Origin: Pseudocolwellia sp049933045
Lineage (GTDB): Bacteria > Pseudomonadota > Gammaproteobacteria > Enterobacterales > Alteromonadaceae
Assembly (NCBI RefSeq): GCF_049933045.1
Contig: NZ_CP187926.1
Span: 3,410,001 to 3,474,000 of the forward strand
Direction of reading: 5' to 3'
Length of the DNA stretch: 64,000 nt
Part shown: positions 44,684-54,928 of the stretch, in pieces
How positions within the stretch are numbered: position 1 is the stretch's first letter
Layout: each line of letters begins with the position of its first letter
Notes under the pieces: generated by a model
The model's input: only the letters and a program-made list of their open reading frames with translations
Databases searched by the model: none
Told to the model about the DNA's origin: nothing
Position numbers and translations under genes: made by a program

Positions 44684-47446
44684 TCAATTTAACTGTTCAG
44701 ATATTACGTTATATCTTTCTTTTAAATCATCTGATATCTGAGTGAATTCATTAAATACTGCTTTTGCTTCAGTCAATTGATTCTGTGATATGTAACCTTC
44801 GATAAGTGTTAGTTTTAAACTTTCGTTTAAAAACGATTCATTATCACTATGGTTAATTAGCTCAATAGCCTGAAGTTCTTTCTTAGTGGATATAAGTAAC
44901 ATAGCGTACGTATCAATTGTAGTGCTTGATTTAGACACAGTATATGCTTGCTTAGCATAAGGTAACCCGCTATCAAACTCACCTAAATTATAATAAGCCC
45001 AGGCTAAATTATTCAGTACAGCAATATTATTAGGATGTTCTTTCTCCAATTCTAAATAAAGATTTTTAGATTTCTCTGAATTCACTTCTAATAATAACTC
45101 AGCCAATAAAGCTTTATTCGATGCGTCTAGACCTTCTGCTTTTTCATGTGCTTCAAGTATTTCAATAGCTTTTATGCTATTACCACTTTTTATATTTGAT
45201 TGAGCCCATTTAAGCGCAAATTCATTCGAAGCATTAGCTTCATACAATGAAAAGAATTGCTTGCTAGCTTCAGAAACATTACCTTTTTTTAAGTTTAGCT
45301 GAGCTTTTAAATATACAATTTTTTTATCGTTTGGATATTTCTTAAGTAATTCATCAATGATTTCAGAGGCTGAATTATCTCTATCTATAATTAATAAAAG
45401 ATTAGCTTTTAATAGTAGTAAGCTTTCTTTATTTACTACAACATTTAACCCTCTATTCACTGTTGTTAAGGCCGACTCAATTTTCCCTACCTTCTCATCA
45501 ACTAAAGCAGACTCTAACCAAAGTCGACTATCAGAGGATTCTACTTCAAGTAAATTAGTATAAAGTATTTTCGCCTCAGAAAATCTAAAGTCTTTTACAT
45601 AAAGTTGGGCTAAATTTCTTTTAAATCTTTCTGATTGATCTTCAACCGTTGATTTTTCTATAAGTTGTATGGCTTCTTTAATTTTATTTATTGAACTTAA
45701 GTTGATTGATAGATCTATTAATATATCTTGGTTATTTGGGTACTTAACTAGTAAATCATTAAGATACTCGATTGTTTCTTCTTCTTTCCCTAACTTGAAA
45801 TTTATATAAGACAAACGAGCAACAGAAGCTTTATGCATGGGCTCAAAGCTTAGAATCTTTTTGTAATACGATTTTGACTCTTCCCACTTTTCACTATCAA
45901 AATCGAACTCACCTAGATAGTAAATTGCTGGAATATTTTGACTATCTTGCTCTAAAACTTGATTAAAGATCTTCTTAGCAGACTCAACATCTTTACTATG
46001 AACAAAAATAAAGCCTTCTAATAACTGACCTTTTATCTTTCCATCCTCAGTACTTTGCCATTCTCTCGCTACTCTAAAAGCATTTTCATAATCTCTATCA
46101 TTGATATAGTAAGTAGCTAGAATCATTGGAGCATCTTTAGTTTTCTCACTACTTTTTGAAAGCTCTTCTAATAAATCAACTTGTCTTCGATCCCCGTTGG
46201 CTAATTTTAATGCACTGTATTGAAATGCTAATTCACTATCATTAGGATTAGCTTTAACAACCTTCTGTAATAAATTCTGAGCTACATCAATTTGACCTTT
46301 ATCAGCAAAAGCTCTACTCGCGGCTGTTAAAATCGTCATATCATTTACTGTAGTTGCGCTCATGTCTTCGAAAGAGGCTTGTGCATCACTAGAGAATCCT
46401 AGCTGGAATTGGAGCATAGCCAATAATTTTTTTATGTCATGATTGGCAGGTAACAATGGCCCAACTTTACTTAAGTAACTATAAGCTAACTCTAGCTCTC
46501 CTAATCTATAAGCACTCATTCCTGCAATCAGTTGACCTAAATATAGAGAATTATTATTATTAATTGCTCTTTCAGCAGATAACTTAGCTTCTGAAAACTT
46601 TTCATTATGATATTCAACCTGAGCGTTATACAAACTTACAAGCGCATGATCTTTATATATTTTATTTAATACAACGAGGTTTTTTTCTGCTTCATCATAT
46701 TTTTGAGCACTTAATAAGCTATTGATTAAATATAGTTTTATTTGGAATTGGCGAGGGTGCTTTTCTAAATATAAAGTATACATCTCAATAGCTTTTTCAT
46801 ATTCAAATCGTGCTTGGTGTAAATGTCCTGATAAAAGTAATGCATCAGAAAAGTCACCCGATTGAGATAAAATCGTATCTAATGTGTCCGATACTTCATT
46901 ATATTTCTCATTTGAAAAATTCAGCCAAGCACTTCCTACTCGACTATAAAGCGAATCAGCACTAAGCATTGAAGCTTGGCTAATATAATCTTCAGCTTTA
47001 TTTTTTTTATTATCTGATATAGCCGCTAGACCTGCATAGGTTAAGATCATGACATATTGTTCATTATCATACCCGCCAGAATTATCTGCAATATCATAAG
47101 TTTCATCAAACTTATTTAATAACATTTTAACTTTAGCTAACTTAGGCAATAACAAAGGTGCTTCAAGACCAAGTTCGATTGCTTTTTCTAGTTCTTTTTC
47201 GGCTGACCATAAATCACCTTCGTTGAGATATAGACTACCTAACTCATAACGACTACTCGCATTATCGGGTTGTAGTCTAACCGCATTTTTCAAAGAGACT
47301 ATTGCACTTGATGCATCGCCTGCTTCTATCTGAGATTTAGCTGCAACGATATATTCATCATATGATAGATCTTTTGTACAACCACTTAACATAGCAACAG
47401 ACAACGCAGCAGATAAGGTAATAAACTTGATTTTGTTATTTTTCAT
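44684..47446 (-). CDS. Giant TPR lipoprotein, exosortase-system PrsT type (second of pair)
   Basis: The protein of about 920 residues has a lipoprotein signal (MKNNKIKFITLSAALSVAML then SGC). More than twenty TPR-like helical repeats follow to the C-terminus. I chose the ATG at 47446 because AAAGG precedes it; a longer frame starts at 47470. It matches the PEP-CTERM system TPR-repeat lipoproteins (PrsT), which occur next to exosortase genes and are thought to help polysaccharide export or assembly in the periplasm. It is a distant paralogue of the gene 39 bp upstream. The operon runs away from the exosortase gene. Confidence 0.85.
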   Translation of the reverse strand: MKNNKIKFITLSAALSVAMLSGCTKDLSYDEYIVAAKSQIEAGDASSAIVSLKNAVRLQPDNASSRYELGSLYLNEGDLWSAEKELEKAIELGLEAPLLLPKLAKVKMLLNKFDETYDIADNSGGYDNEQYVMILTYAGLAAISDNKKNKAEDYISQASMLSADSLYSRVGSAWLNFSNEKYNEVSDTLDTILSQSGDFSDALLLSGHLHQARFEYEKAIEMYTLYLEKHPRQFQIKLYLINSLLSAQKYDEAEKNLVVLNKIYKDHALVSLYNAQVEYHNEKFSEAKLSAERAINNNNSLYLGQLIAGMSAYRLGELELAYSYLSKVGPLLPANHDIKKLLAMLQFQLGFSSDAQASFEDMSATTVNDMTILTAASRAFADKGQIDVAQNLLQKVVKANPNDSELAFQYSALKLANGDRRQVDLLEELSKSSEKTKDAPMILATYYINDRDYENAFRVAREWQSTEDGKIKGQLLEGFIFVHSKDVESAKKIFNQVLEQDSQNIPAIYYLGEFDFDSEKWEESKSYYKKILSFEPMHKASVARLSYINFKLGKEEETIEYLNDLLVKYPNNQDILIDLSINLSSINKIKEAIQLIEKSTVEDQSERFKRNLAQLYVKDFRFSEAKILYTNLLEVESSDSRLWLESALVDEKVGKIESALTTVNRGLNVVVNKESLLLLKANLLLIIDRDNSASEIIDELLKKYPNDKKIVYLKAQLNLKKGNVSEASKQFFSLYEANASNEFALKWAQSNIKSGNSIKAIEILEAHEKAEGLDASNKALLAELLLEVNSEKSKNLYLELEKEHPNNIAVLNNLAWAYYNLGEFDSGLPYAKQAYTVSKSSTTIDTYAMLLISTKKELQAIELINHSDNESFLNESLKLTLIEGYISQNQLTEAKAVFNEFTQISDDLKERYNVISEQLN

Positions 47447-47485
47447 AATAATAGTGCCTTTATTTAGCATTTATATTCGTTAAAA

Positions 47486-50230
47486 TTACAGCTTACTTTG
47501 TAATGTTGTTTTGCGTTTCTCTTCTGATGGCGTAGTATTTTTAATTAAAGATAATATTTGAGCTGCTTTTTTAAGGCGACTATTTGTAATGAGTGCTTCA
47601 GCATAATTTAAAGTTACCTCATTATTTTTACCTTCTGATAATTCATAAGCCTTTACTAAATGACTCAACGCTTCGCTTTTCTTATCAAGTTTTAAGAGGA
47701 TCATGGCATAAGTATCAATAACATTAACAACTTTAGGAGCCACTGAAAGAGCATGTTCTGAAAAGGATAAAGCTTCACTCAGGTTACCCTGTTCCATCGA
47801 TAACCAAGCAACATTATTTAGTACTAAAACATTATTAGGGAAATACTCTAATATATCTTTATAAGCTTTAATTGCTTTTTCAGGCTGCCCACTAATATAC
47901 ATATTGGCTAATACAGCTCGAACATTTTGGTCACTTTTGTTTTTTTCTAAATAAGTTTCTAAATGCTTGATGGCTTGAATTTTTTTGTTATCACCTTGTA
48001 GTGCCGATGATAACAAAATCGCATTTTTTGAGGTAGGTTGAGCTTGATAAAAAGCAGAGAGTAACTCAACAGCTTTGTTATAATTTTTGTCGAGTAATGC
48101 AATTTTCCCTTCAATACCCTGCGCAACAAACTTTTTTATGCCTAAAGTTTTGATTTCTTCAAAATAGCTTTTAGCTTCTCTTACTGAGCCTTTATCTATC
48201 AGTAATTGCATTTTCCCCATTTTCAACATGTTGTTATTAGCATGTTGATTTCGTAATGCTTTTTCAACTAAATTTAAAGCCGTATCTACATCTTTATTTC
48301 TAGAATAATAATCAGCCAATAAAATAATAGGTTCTACATGATATGGATTTATTCTCATCCAATCTTCAAGAATACTTTGTGCTTTATGAACGTTGTTTAG
48401 TCCACTATGACTAATTACTTTTAGTTGCCACAATTTTTTAGGTGTTTTAACCGAAGTTTCATAAGCATCAATCACATTAATGGCTTCTGTAAACTTTTTG
48501 CCTTTAATTAATAACTCGGTGTATAACATCCCGATCGCTACGTTGTTCTCATCTGACTTGTACAGCTCTTTAATTCGTTCAAAGGCTTCATCATTATTGT
48601 GGATAGAAAAGTATTGTCTAAGAATATTTGGGTTATTAGGAAACTCTTGTACGGCAATACTTGATAACCTTTTTGCTTCATCCTTATCATTTTCTAACAT
48701 TGCAAGATTCGTTAGCTCTAGAAGAGCAAATGCATTTTTTTGAGATATTTCTAAACTCTTATTTAACGCAGCTTTTGCTTGTTGCGGTAATCCTTGCTTT
48801 AAATATACAGCGGCTAAAATGTTATAACTACCTGGCTTATCCGGATATTTCTTTTTCCATTGATTAGAAATAGCTATTGCTTGATCGTAATCTTTTGATT
48901 GGATAGCCGCATAAGCAAGTGCCAACTCAGCACCTAGGAGATCTGGTTTAAGGGCAACAGCTTCTTTTAAGTTTTGTAAACCAGAAGGATCATTTAACAT
49001 AAGCTTCAAAATACCATCACGCATATTTTGCTCAGCACTTTCTGGTGTTTCAGACATTGCTTGTTTAGCCACTTCTTTCGCATTTTCAAAAGCACCTAAC
49101 TCAGCTAATTGGTAACTCAAAGATGATAAAAATTTCTCATCTTCTTTGGTTGTTGAGTTAAAGCCTTCAAGTGTTTCTGAAATATCATCTACCATTCCTA
49201 ACTGTAGCTGACTTACCGCAAACATTTTACGAGCGGGATGTTCTGGTACTAAAAACTTAACAATATCTTCTAAGTGAGAATAACTGATCTCATAGTTACC
49301 CAAGAAATAAGCACTAACACCCGCAATAAGCTTTAATTGAGCTTGGTTAAATTGTGCTTTTAAAGCAGCTTCTGAATGTTCTAATGCTTTTTGATAATTC
49401 TTCAACTCGAATTGCGACATCGCTTTTATATAATGTGCTAACGGCTGACTAGGTGCAGCAGCTAAAATACTGTCCGCATACCTTTCTGCTTCTAAAAACT
49501 TCTTCTCTTGTAATAACGATTGCGCTAACAAAAGAACAACAATACTCGATTTAGGCTGTAACTTGGCATAACGTAAATAAAGTGGGGTAGCTTCTGAATG
49601 TTCACGTAAGGCGGTGTTAACTTGGGCAAGTAATAGAATTGCGTCAACTTGTTCAGGGAGAATGGTAAGTGCTTTATTTACAGAGCCTTTAGCAGTATCA
49701 AACTCTCCTTGTGCCATTTTTAAATAGCCATTAGCGAGTAACACATAGGCATTATTAGGGAGTAACTGTTCTGCCAGTTTAATGTCTTTTTCTGCTTGTT
49801 CTATGTTATTAGTACGGATATCGGCTAATACTTTATATGCTAAAAAATGTACTTTAGATTCATCAGATAACTCGGAAGAGTCTTTATCTAAATCAATAAC
49901 ATCTTCGTCTGAAGTTGTAAGTATGTATGCTCGAGCTAAAGAAGGTATGACTTCATTTTTATCATATTTAAAGCTGTAAGCTTTTTCTAATTCTTTAACT
50001 GCACCAACACCAAACCCTTGTGCAAGATAAGTTTCACCAAGAAGGTATCGAGCTTCTGCGTTTTTAGGCTCAAGCTGCACGGCATTTTTCAAGGCGATTA
50101 GTTTTAAATCTATTTCACTGGCTTTGAAGCTTTTGGCTTTTTCTATGTGTGTTATGGCAGTTTCACTTTCGCCACAAGCAGCTAAAGTTGAAATGATACC
50201 AATACCCACGAATATTTTTGCTAGCTTCAT
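47486..50230 (-). CDS. Giant TPR lipoprotein, exosortase-system PrsT type (first of pair)
   Basis: The 914-residue protein has a lipoprotein signal with lipobox LAAC (Cys at about residue 19). TPR units such as AEARYLLGETYLAQGFGVGA and PNNVLVLNNVAWLSMEQGN fill the rest. The C-terminal VVNVIDTYAMILLKLDKKSEA region is also present in the next gene. It leads the minus-strand operon, divergent from exosortase A. The two proteins may form a heteromeric scaffold or serve different polymers. Confidence 0.87.
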   Translation of the reverse strand: MKLAKIFVGIGIISTLAACGESETAITHIEKAKSFKASEIDLKLIALKNAVQLEPKNAEARYLLGETYLAQGFGVGAVKELEKAYSFKYDKNEVIPSLARAYILTTSDEDVIDLDKDSSELSDESKVHFLAYKVLADIRTNNIEQAEKDIKLAEQLLPNNAYVLLANGYLKMAQGEFDTAKGSVNKALTILPEQVDAILLLAQVNTALREHSEATPLYLRYAKLQPKSSIVVLLLAQSLLQEKKFLEAERYADSILAAAPSQPLAHYIKAMSQFELKNYQKALEHSEAALKAQFNQAQLKLIAGVSAYFLGNYEISYSHLEDIVKFLVPEHPARKMFAVSQLQLGMVDDISETLEGFNSTTKEDEKFLSSLSYQLAELGAFENAKEVAKQAMSETPESAEQNMRDGILKLMLNDPSGLQNLKEAVALKPDLLGAELALAYAAIQSKDYDQAIAISNQWKKKYPDKPGSYNILAAVYLKQGLPQQAKAALNKSLEISQKNAFALLELTNLAMLENDKDEAKRLSSIAVQEFPNNPNILRQYFSIHNNDEAFERIKELYKSDENNVAIGMLYTELLIKGKKFTEAINVIDAYETSVKTPKKLWQLKVISHSGLNNVHKAQSILEDWMRINPYHVEPIILLADYYSRNKDVDTALNLVEKALRNQHANNNMLKMGKMQLLIDKGSVREAKSYFEEIKTLGIKKFVAQGIEGKIALLDKNYNKAVELLSAFYQAQPTSKNAILLSSALQGDNKKIQAIKHLETYLEKNKSDQNVRAVLANMYISGQPEKAIKAYKDILEYFPNNVLVLNNVAWLSMEQGNLSEALSFSEHALSVAPKVVNVIDTYAMILLKLDKKSEALSHLVKAYELSEGKNNEVTLNYAEALITNSRLKKAAQILSLIKNTTPSEEKRKTTLQSKL

Positions 50231-50535
50231 GATGTTGTAATCCTTTATCTATTTATTTTTAAACAGGCTATAAATTTTAGAGCAAACAAACTAATTCTTT
50301 GCTATTTCATTATTCTAACGCTAAACAAAACTTTTAACAGAACTTTTTCATACGCATTTTTCTCACAATGTTTAAAATTAATAGCTAGGTTTTATCTATG
50401 TTGCTTCAACTAAATACTATTTAAGTGTTATTATAAAATTTGTTATGGAAATGATTTATTAGATATGGACGTCGAGAAGCTTTTTTCGTATTTCCACATC
50501 ATATTTATCATAGTCTCTCAGCCCACTATTAGAGT
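50231..50535. promoter_or_regulatory. Divergent promoter region between TPR operon and exosortase
   Basis: The 305 bp AT-rich gap must hold promoters in both directions. I find no sigma54 (GG-N10-GC) site, no clear operator and no repeat that I can defend. Confidence 0.4.
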
Positions 50536-51945
50536 TTGGTAAAAATAAACAGTATGAATATACCCAGCATTTATAAGCCTTTTGCAGGTTTAGTTTTTTT
50601 ATTTGCAGTTGTTTCTGTATTAAATCTTCCTATTTTAGCAACACTCTGGCGACATAGTTTTGATGATGGTACATACTCGCACGCGTATTTGATCCCTATT
50701 ATTACCCTCTATTTGTACTTCAAACTTTCGGCTAATGGCTTACTTGCTTATAGAGAATCTATTTCATATGTTTCTCTTGCCTTATTAATAGGCAGTGGGT
50801 TCCTCTTATTTGTTACATCAAATGCTCAAATTAGTATCGGTTACTGGCTTTCTTTCTTAGCCGTATTAACATTTGGCGTGATGTCACTGTTTCGTTTTAA
50901 TTGGTATGTCCTCTTCCCTACACTATTCTTAATTTTCATCTTTCCTTTATGGGGATTATTAACCGAAGTCTTACAAGCAATATCCGTAACTGCTGTAACT
51001 TATATGATGAGTTTTACAGGTATACCGACTTATGTTGAAGCGCAGTACATTACAATACCAGCAGGCGTATTTGAAATAGCAGATGGCTGCAGCGGTTTAC
51101 GTTACATCATTGTATCGTTAGCAATAAGTACATTATTTATATTTATGTACATCAACAATACAAAGAAAGCTGCTACGTTTTTAACGGTAGCCATTTTAGG
51201 TGCATTACTGACTAATTGGATACGCATTACGGCATTAATACTTATTGGTGAGTATACGGATATGCAAAGTAGTTTAATGGAAGATCACAATACCTTTGGC
51301 TGGTATTTATATATTCCATTTATGTTTTTGTTATTTATGTGGGGTAATAAATTAGCTAATCATGATCTACTTTCAACACCTGAAAATAACACTTTAAGCC
51401 CTCTTGGCAGTTACCCTAAACAATCGAATGTATTGCTTTTATTAGTGGCTATTACTGTTTCATCTACAACACTAAAATCATTTTTTATACCTACACTACC
51501 TAACAACGCAGACGTTATAGCTTTAACCGAGATACAACCAACTATTGAACGTTATACAAGTGTTGAACAATTATCATCTAATGCGTCTGACCTTACTCCA
51601 ATGGTTAACTTAAAATATTTTTTCAACGGTGTACTTGATAATGGTAAACCTACAGGTTTTGGTAATGATTACCTTCCAAAAGGCTGGCAGGAAGTTGATC
51701 AAGAAATAGTAGGGAAATGGCGTTATATAAGAGTAGCTAATAGAAGAAATGCCGCATTAGTTCGATACACGTATGAAATTAACAAGCAGCAAATGGCTTC
51801 TCCTGTAGCCTTTAAAAAGCAACGTTTGATAGAAGCACTAACAGGTAAAAGCGAAACTTACATGTATTGGCAATTCTTTGACTGCCTACGTGATTGTGAT
51901 GCAGAAAAAAAACACGCTACAAACAACCAATTGATAATAGTGTAA
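50536..51945 (+). CDS. xrtA: Exosortase A with C-terminal EpsI-like domain
   Basis: Exosortase is a multi-pass membrane transpeptidase-like enzyme thought to cleave and sort proteins carrying a C-terminal PEP-CTERM signal. The first ~270 residues have about eight membrane helices. The expected catalytic residues are C185 (ADGCSGLRY), R230 (TNWIRI) and H251 (DHNTFGWYLY). The rest (about 290-469) is a soluble EpsI/DUF3485-like domain often encoded separately or fused in the XrtA class. The frame starts at TTG 50536. An ATG at 50554 (MNIPSIYKPF) is equally plausible, as neither has a clear ribosome site. It heads the plus-strand polysaccharide gene series. Confidence 0.93.
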   Translation: MVKINSMNIPSIYKPFAGLVFLFAVVSVLNLPILATLWRHSFDDGTYSHAYLIPIITLYLYFKLSANGLLAYRESISYVSLALLIGSGFLLFVTSNAQISIGYWLSFLAVLTFGVMSLFRFNWYVLFPTLFLIFIFPLWGLLTEVLQAISVTAVTYMMSFTGIPTYVEAQYITIPAGVFEIADGCSGLRYIIVSLAISTLFIFMYINNTKKAATFLTVAILGALLTNWIRITALILIGEYTDMQSSLMEDHNTFGWYLYIPFMFLLFMWGNKLANHDLLSTPENNTLSPLGSYPKQSNVLLLLVAITVSSTTLKSFFIPTLPNNADVIALTEIQPTIERYTSVEQLSSNASDLTPMVNLKYFFNGVLDNGKPTGFGNDYLPKGWQEVDQEIVGKWRYIRVANRRNAALVRYTYEINKQQMASPVAFKKQRLIEALTGKSETYMYWQFFDCLRDCDAEKKHATNNQLIIV

Positions 51946-51959
51946 TGGTCTAAAGGAAT

Positions 51960-51999
51960 GTCTGCTTTAATGGAAACATTCTCACAAAGCAGACTTTTA
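51960..51999 (+). terminator. Terminator after exosortase A
   Basis: GTCTGCTTT (51960-51968) and AAAGCAGAC (51986-51994) form a 9 bp stem followed by TTTTAT. Downstream genes therefore probably have their own promoter. Confidence 0.75.
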
Positions 52000-52197
52000 T
52001 AATCTAATACATTAAACCCTTTAATATCGCTACATTAAGTAAAGTAGTTATGATTTTTGAGTGTTAGCACTATCAGGCATTTGAATTGGTAATATCAGCG
52101 TCACAAAAGTTGAATATAAAAAAGAGACAATGTTAGAAAGGTTAAGCAATGAGCATTATCTTATTTCAATCGATATTTCATTGAAAGAGCATTAATA

Positions 52198-53712
52198 ATG
52201 GCTAATTATATAAAACAATGTTCAACGATTACCTTTTTGATATTAAGCCTAATATCTTTGAACAGTCTCGCCCAGAGCACTTCAATTGAATTTTCAGTTC
52301 CTAGCAATAAATCTATATTATTATTGCCTGTACCGAATATGATAATCCCATTAAATTCTGCATTAATAATCACTCAACAAGATAAAATTATAAATGCTTC
52401 TTATTCTTTGCTTAAAGTATGGAATACAGATAACACACCAAAATTTGTTCGCTTGTTAGCTATTCAACTAAAAAATATAAAACTCTTAACAAACGATAAA
52501 CCTTTAAAGTTCACATTAAGCTGGTTTCATTCAAATGAAAGTCTTAAAAGTGACGTTTTTACCTTTAATAATCAGCCTCATTTAATATTTCCAAATCAAT
52601 CATGGTTAGCAGAAAGTATTTTGTTGCACCCTGAAAATAAAGAAACGAATAGTAGCTGGTATACCAAAGGACAAACTTTATACGCTAACTTTGTTACTAG
52701 TGAGTCTTTATTAAATGAAAAAGGTTATCCAAACACTAGGTATTCTCAATGGTTATTTGATCGCCCAAGAGCAATTTACCAATTATATATTTTAACAGGT
52801 GAACCTAAATGGCTGAATGCAGGAACTCAATTAACACACTTTTATTTGAACAACTTAGATACTTCAGGAAAATTTACATTAAAAGAAAACTTCGACTTAA
52901 AGTATTTAATGCCTAACGGTTTGCTTTACCATTACTTCCTTACAGGTGATCACAAAATAGAGAATGTTTTAGAAACCCTTTTTGAAAAGTCATTGGTTTG
53001 GTCACCTAGCTACGAAAACGAAAATAAATTTTGGACCGAACGTCACCAAGCTTCAGCATTAAATGTGGCAATAGCTTATTGGGAAATATCAGGCAGTCAA
53101 CGTGCTAAAAACAGAATAGATGAAATTATTGAAGCTACGGTGCAAATGGTATTTAATCCTACCAACAATTGGCCTTTAAGAGGTTGCCCTCAACATACTT
53201 ATAAATCACACGAAGGTAAATCAGGTAACTCTCCTGTGTGCTCACCTTGGATGATGGCATTACTTGGCGACGCATTATGGCGATATTATCGTTTAATTGA
53301 TGATAAAAAATCTTCAGCATTACTTAATGCTTTTGGTGATTTCATGCCTAATCATGGAATTCATTTTGCAGACAAAAGATTAAAAAACATGGTACTCCCT
53401 ATCTACCTTTCCTCCATGGATAATCAACTTTTAGAAATAACAAACCAATGGACTGATCGTCAACATTCATGTGATGTTGCTAGCCTCATTGGAAAATCTT
53501 TATATATAAAGAAAAAAACAAATGAAAATACAGTGTTATTAGAAGAACTATTTAATGTATTTGTTCAACAATGCAAAGAAATGAACAAAAAAGATAAATA
53601 TAATAAGAAAGATTATGTGCCTATGCTCCCTCCAAGACGCTTTGGCTGGACATACTCAACAACAAGTGATTTACCTTGGCTAACGTCATGGCTAAGTTCT
53701 TCAGCGGGCTAA
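52198..53712 (+). CDS. Unrecognised secreted protein of the exosortase locus
   Basis: The 504-residue protein begins with a signal peptide (about residues 1-25, ending NSLA). Residues ~30-130 look like a beta-rich domain. The rest is helix-rich with repeated Trp/Tyr-containing segments (FDRPRAIYQLYILTGEPKWL, ASALNVAIAYWEISG, PWMMALLGDALWRYYRL). That pattern recalls an alpha/alpha toroid of the kind used by polysaccharide lyases and glycoside hydrolases. Four Cys in the C-terminal half could form disulfides. No catalytic motif is evident. It abuts the next gene with no gap, so a shared transcript is likely. Enzyme activity is only a guess. Confidence 0.7.
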   Translation: MANYIKQCSTITFLILSLISLNSLAQSTSIEFSVPSNKSILLLPVPNMIIPLNSALIITQQDKIINASYSLLKVWNTDNTPKFVRLLAIQLKNIKLLTNDKPLKFTLSWFHSNESLKSDVFTFNNQPHLIFPNQSWLAESILLHPENKETNSSWYTKGQTLYANFVTSESLLNEKGYPNTRYSQWLFDRPRAIYQLYILTGEPKWLNAGTQLTHFYLNNLDTSGKFTLKENFDLKYLMPNGLLYHYFLTGDHKIENVLETLFEKSLVWSPSYENENKFWTERHQASALNVAIAYWEISGSQRAKNRIDEIIEATVQMVFNPTNNWPLRGCPQHTYKSHEGKSGNSPVCSPWMMALLGDALWRYYRLIDDKKSSALLNAFGDFMPNHGIHFADKRLKNMVLPIYLSSMDNQLLEITNQWTDRQHSCDVASLIGKSLYIKKKTNENTVLLEELFNVFVQQCKEMNKKDKYNKKDYVPMLPPRRFGWTYSTTSDLPWLTSWLSSSAG

Positions 53713-54801
53713 ATGAATATACCTTCTATGCAAAAGCAAAATAGCAGTAATATTAAATGGGAATTGATTAACGATTTCCATAAATTAACGGCTATTACAC
53801 AACAATGGCAACGTTTAGTAGATCAATCTTCAGATCTCAGCCCATTCTCATCTCCACAATGGGTTTTAACTTGGTATAACAACTATTGGCAAAAAGGTTG
53901 GGAATTATCAACACATGCTGGCTACATTAACAATCAACTGGTTGTGATATTGCCATGTTATATTCAACACTCTCCTAAATTTCCATATCTGAAAGTATTG
54001 TACCCTTTAGGGCAAGGCGAACCTGAAGAAGAAGAAATATCATCAGAATATTGTGATGTCATTGTATCCAAAAGTATTACAGAAATTGCGTTAGTTGAGC
54101 TTCAAGAAAAAATAATGCTGCTCGATATAGATCAGATTCGATGGAATGCCACTGTACAAAATAGCTATATAAAAAAACTATTAGAAAAATCATTCCGCTA
54201 TGAAGCACTATCAACTCACACTCGATATTTTGTAGAGCGCACAGAATGGTCACTAGAATCTCTGAGCAAAAACACACGAGCACGTTATAAGCGTTCAATT
54301 AATCAATTAAATAAGATTAACGCAACGCTTCACTGGGTTGAACCTAAAGACTATGACGAATACATAAAATTACTAATTAAATATCATCAAAAACTCTGGA
54401 ACAGCAGAAATAAAGACGGTGCTTTTTCTCATGCAAGCTTTAAAGATTTTCATGAGCAATATAGATCTCAAAGCTCTATAAAAATGAGTGCAGTAACAGT
54501 TGATGGTACACCTATAGCAATTAATTACTATTTTGATGACGAAAACTCACTTTATTTTTATCAAAGTGGCTGGGATAGTGAACAATATTCGAATTTTTCA
54601 CTTGGGTTATCTTTACACTTGTGGAGTATCGAAAATTGCGATTATAAATATTATGATTTTATGATGGGCGAAATGAAAGATAGCTACAAAGAGAAATTTG
54701 GTGTTCAGCAAGAACCTATGATTAATGTAAACATAACGATTAGTCCCAAAAAAATTTTTATACATAAGTTAATGCGTAAGATCATGTCTTTTGATAAGTA
54801 A
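53713..54801 (+). CDS. CelD/BcsL-like GNAT (FemAB-related) acetyltransferase
   Basis: The 362-residue soluble protein has the two-lobed GNAT arrangement of CelD/BcsL and FemAB-like transferases. LSKNTRARYKRSINQL lies near residue 185. The second half has a conserved YYFDDENSLYFYQSGWD and YYDFMMGEMKDSYKEKFG. Similar genes are common in exosortase A loci. It starts immediately after the preceding stop codon. It may acylate or aminoacylate a sugar, but the donor and acceptor are unknown. Confidence 0.8.
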   Translation: MNIPSMQKQNSSNIKWELINDFHKLTAITQQWQRLVDQSSDLSPFSSPQWVLTWYNNYWQKGWELSTHAGYINNQLVVILPCYIQHSPKFPYLKVLYPLGQGEPEEEEISSEYCDVIVSKSITEIALVELQEKIMLLDIDQIRWNATVQNSYIKKLLEKSFRYEALSTHTRYFVERTEWSLESLSKNTRARYKRSINQLNKINATLHWVEPKDYDEYIKLLIKYHQKLWNSRNKDGAFSHASFKDFHEQYRSQSSIKMSAVTVDGTPIAINYYFDDENSLYFYQSGWDSEQYSNFSLGLSLHLWSIENCDYKYYDFMMGEMKDSYKEKFGVQQEPMINVNITISPKKIFIHKLMRKIMSFDK

Positions 54802-54928
54802 GATGTATAATATGCTTCATAAGAAATGGAAGAGACATTTACCCTTTTTGATAGATAATAATCCTGATTATTACACTCTTGTTTCTCCATACTAATACTT
54901 TATAGATACCTAAAGGACTTAATTTCAA

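Noticed and set aside
50231..50535. sigma54 promoter expected for PrsK/PrsR-controlled exosortase genes
   Set aside because: No GG-N10-GC pattern with proper flanks was found in the divergent region.
52149..52185. 11-codon ORF (MSIILFQSIFH) after an AAGG site before the secreted protein gene
   Set aside because: Leader peptide considered, but there is no attenuator-like structure nearby.
54812..54895. 27-codon ORF between the CelD-like gene and the O-antigen ligase
   Set aside because: No clear ribosome binding site or recognisable features; likely chance.
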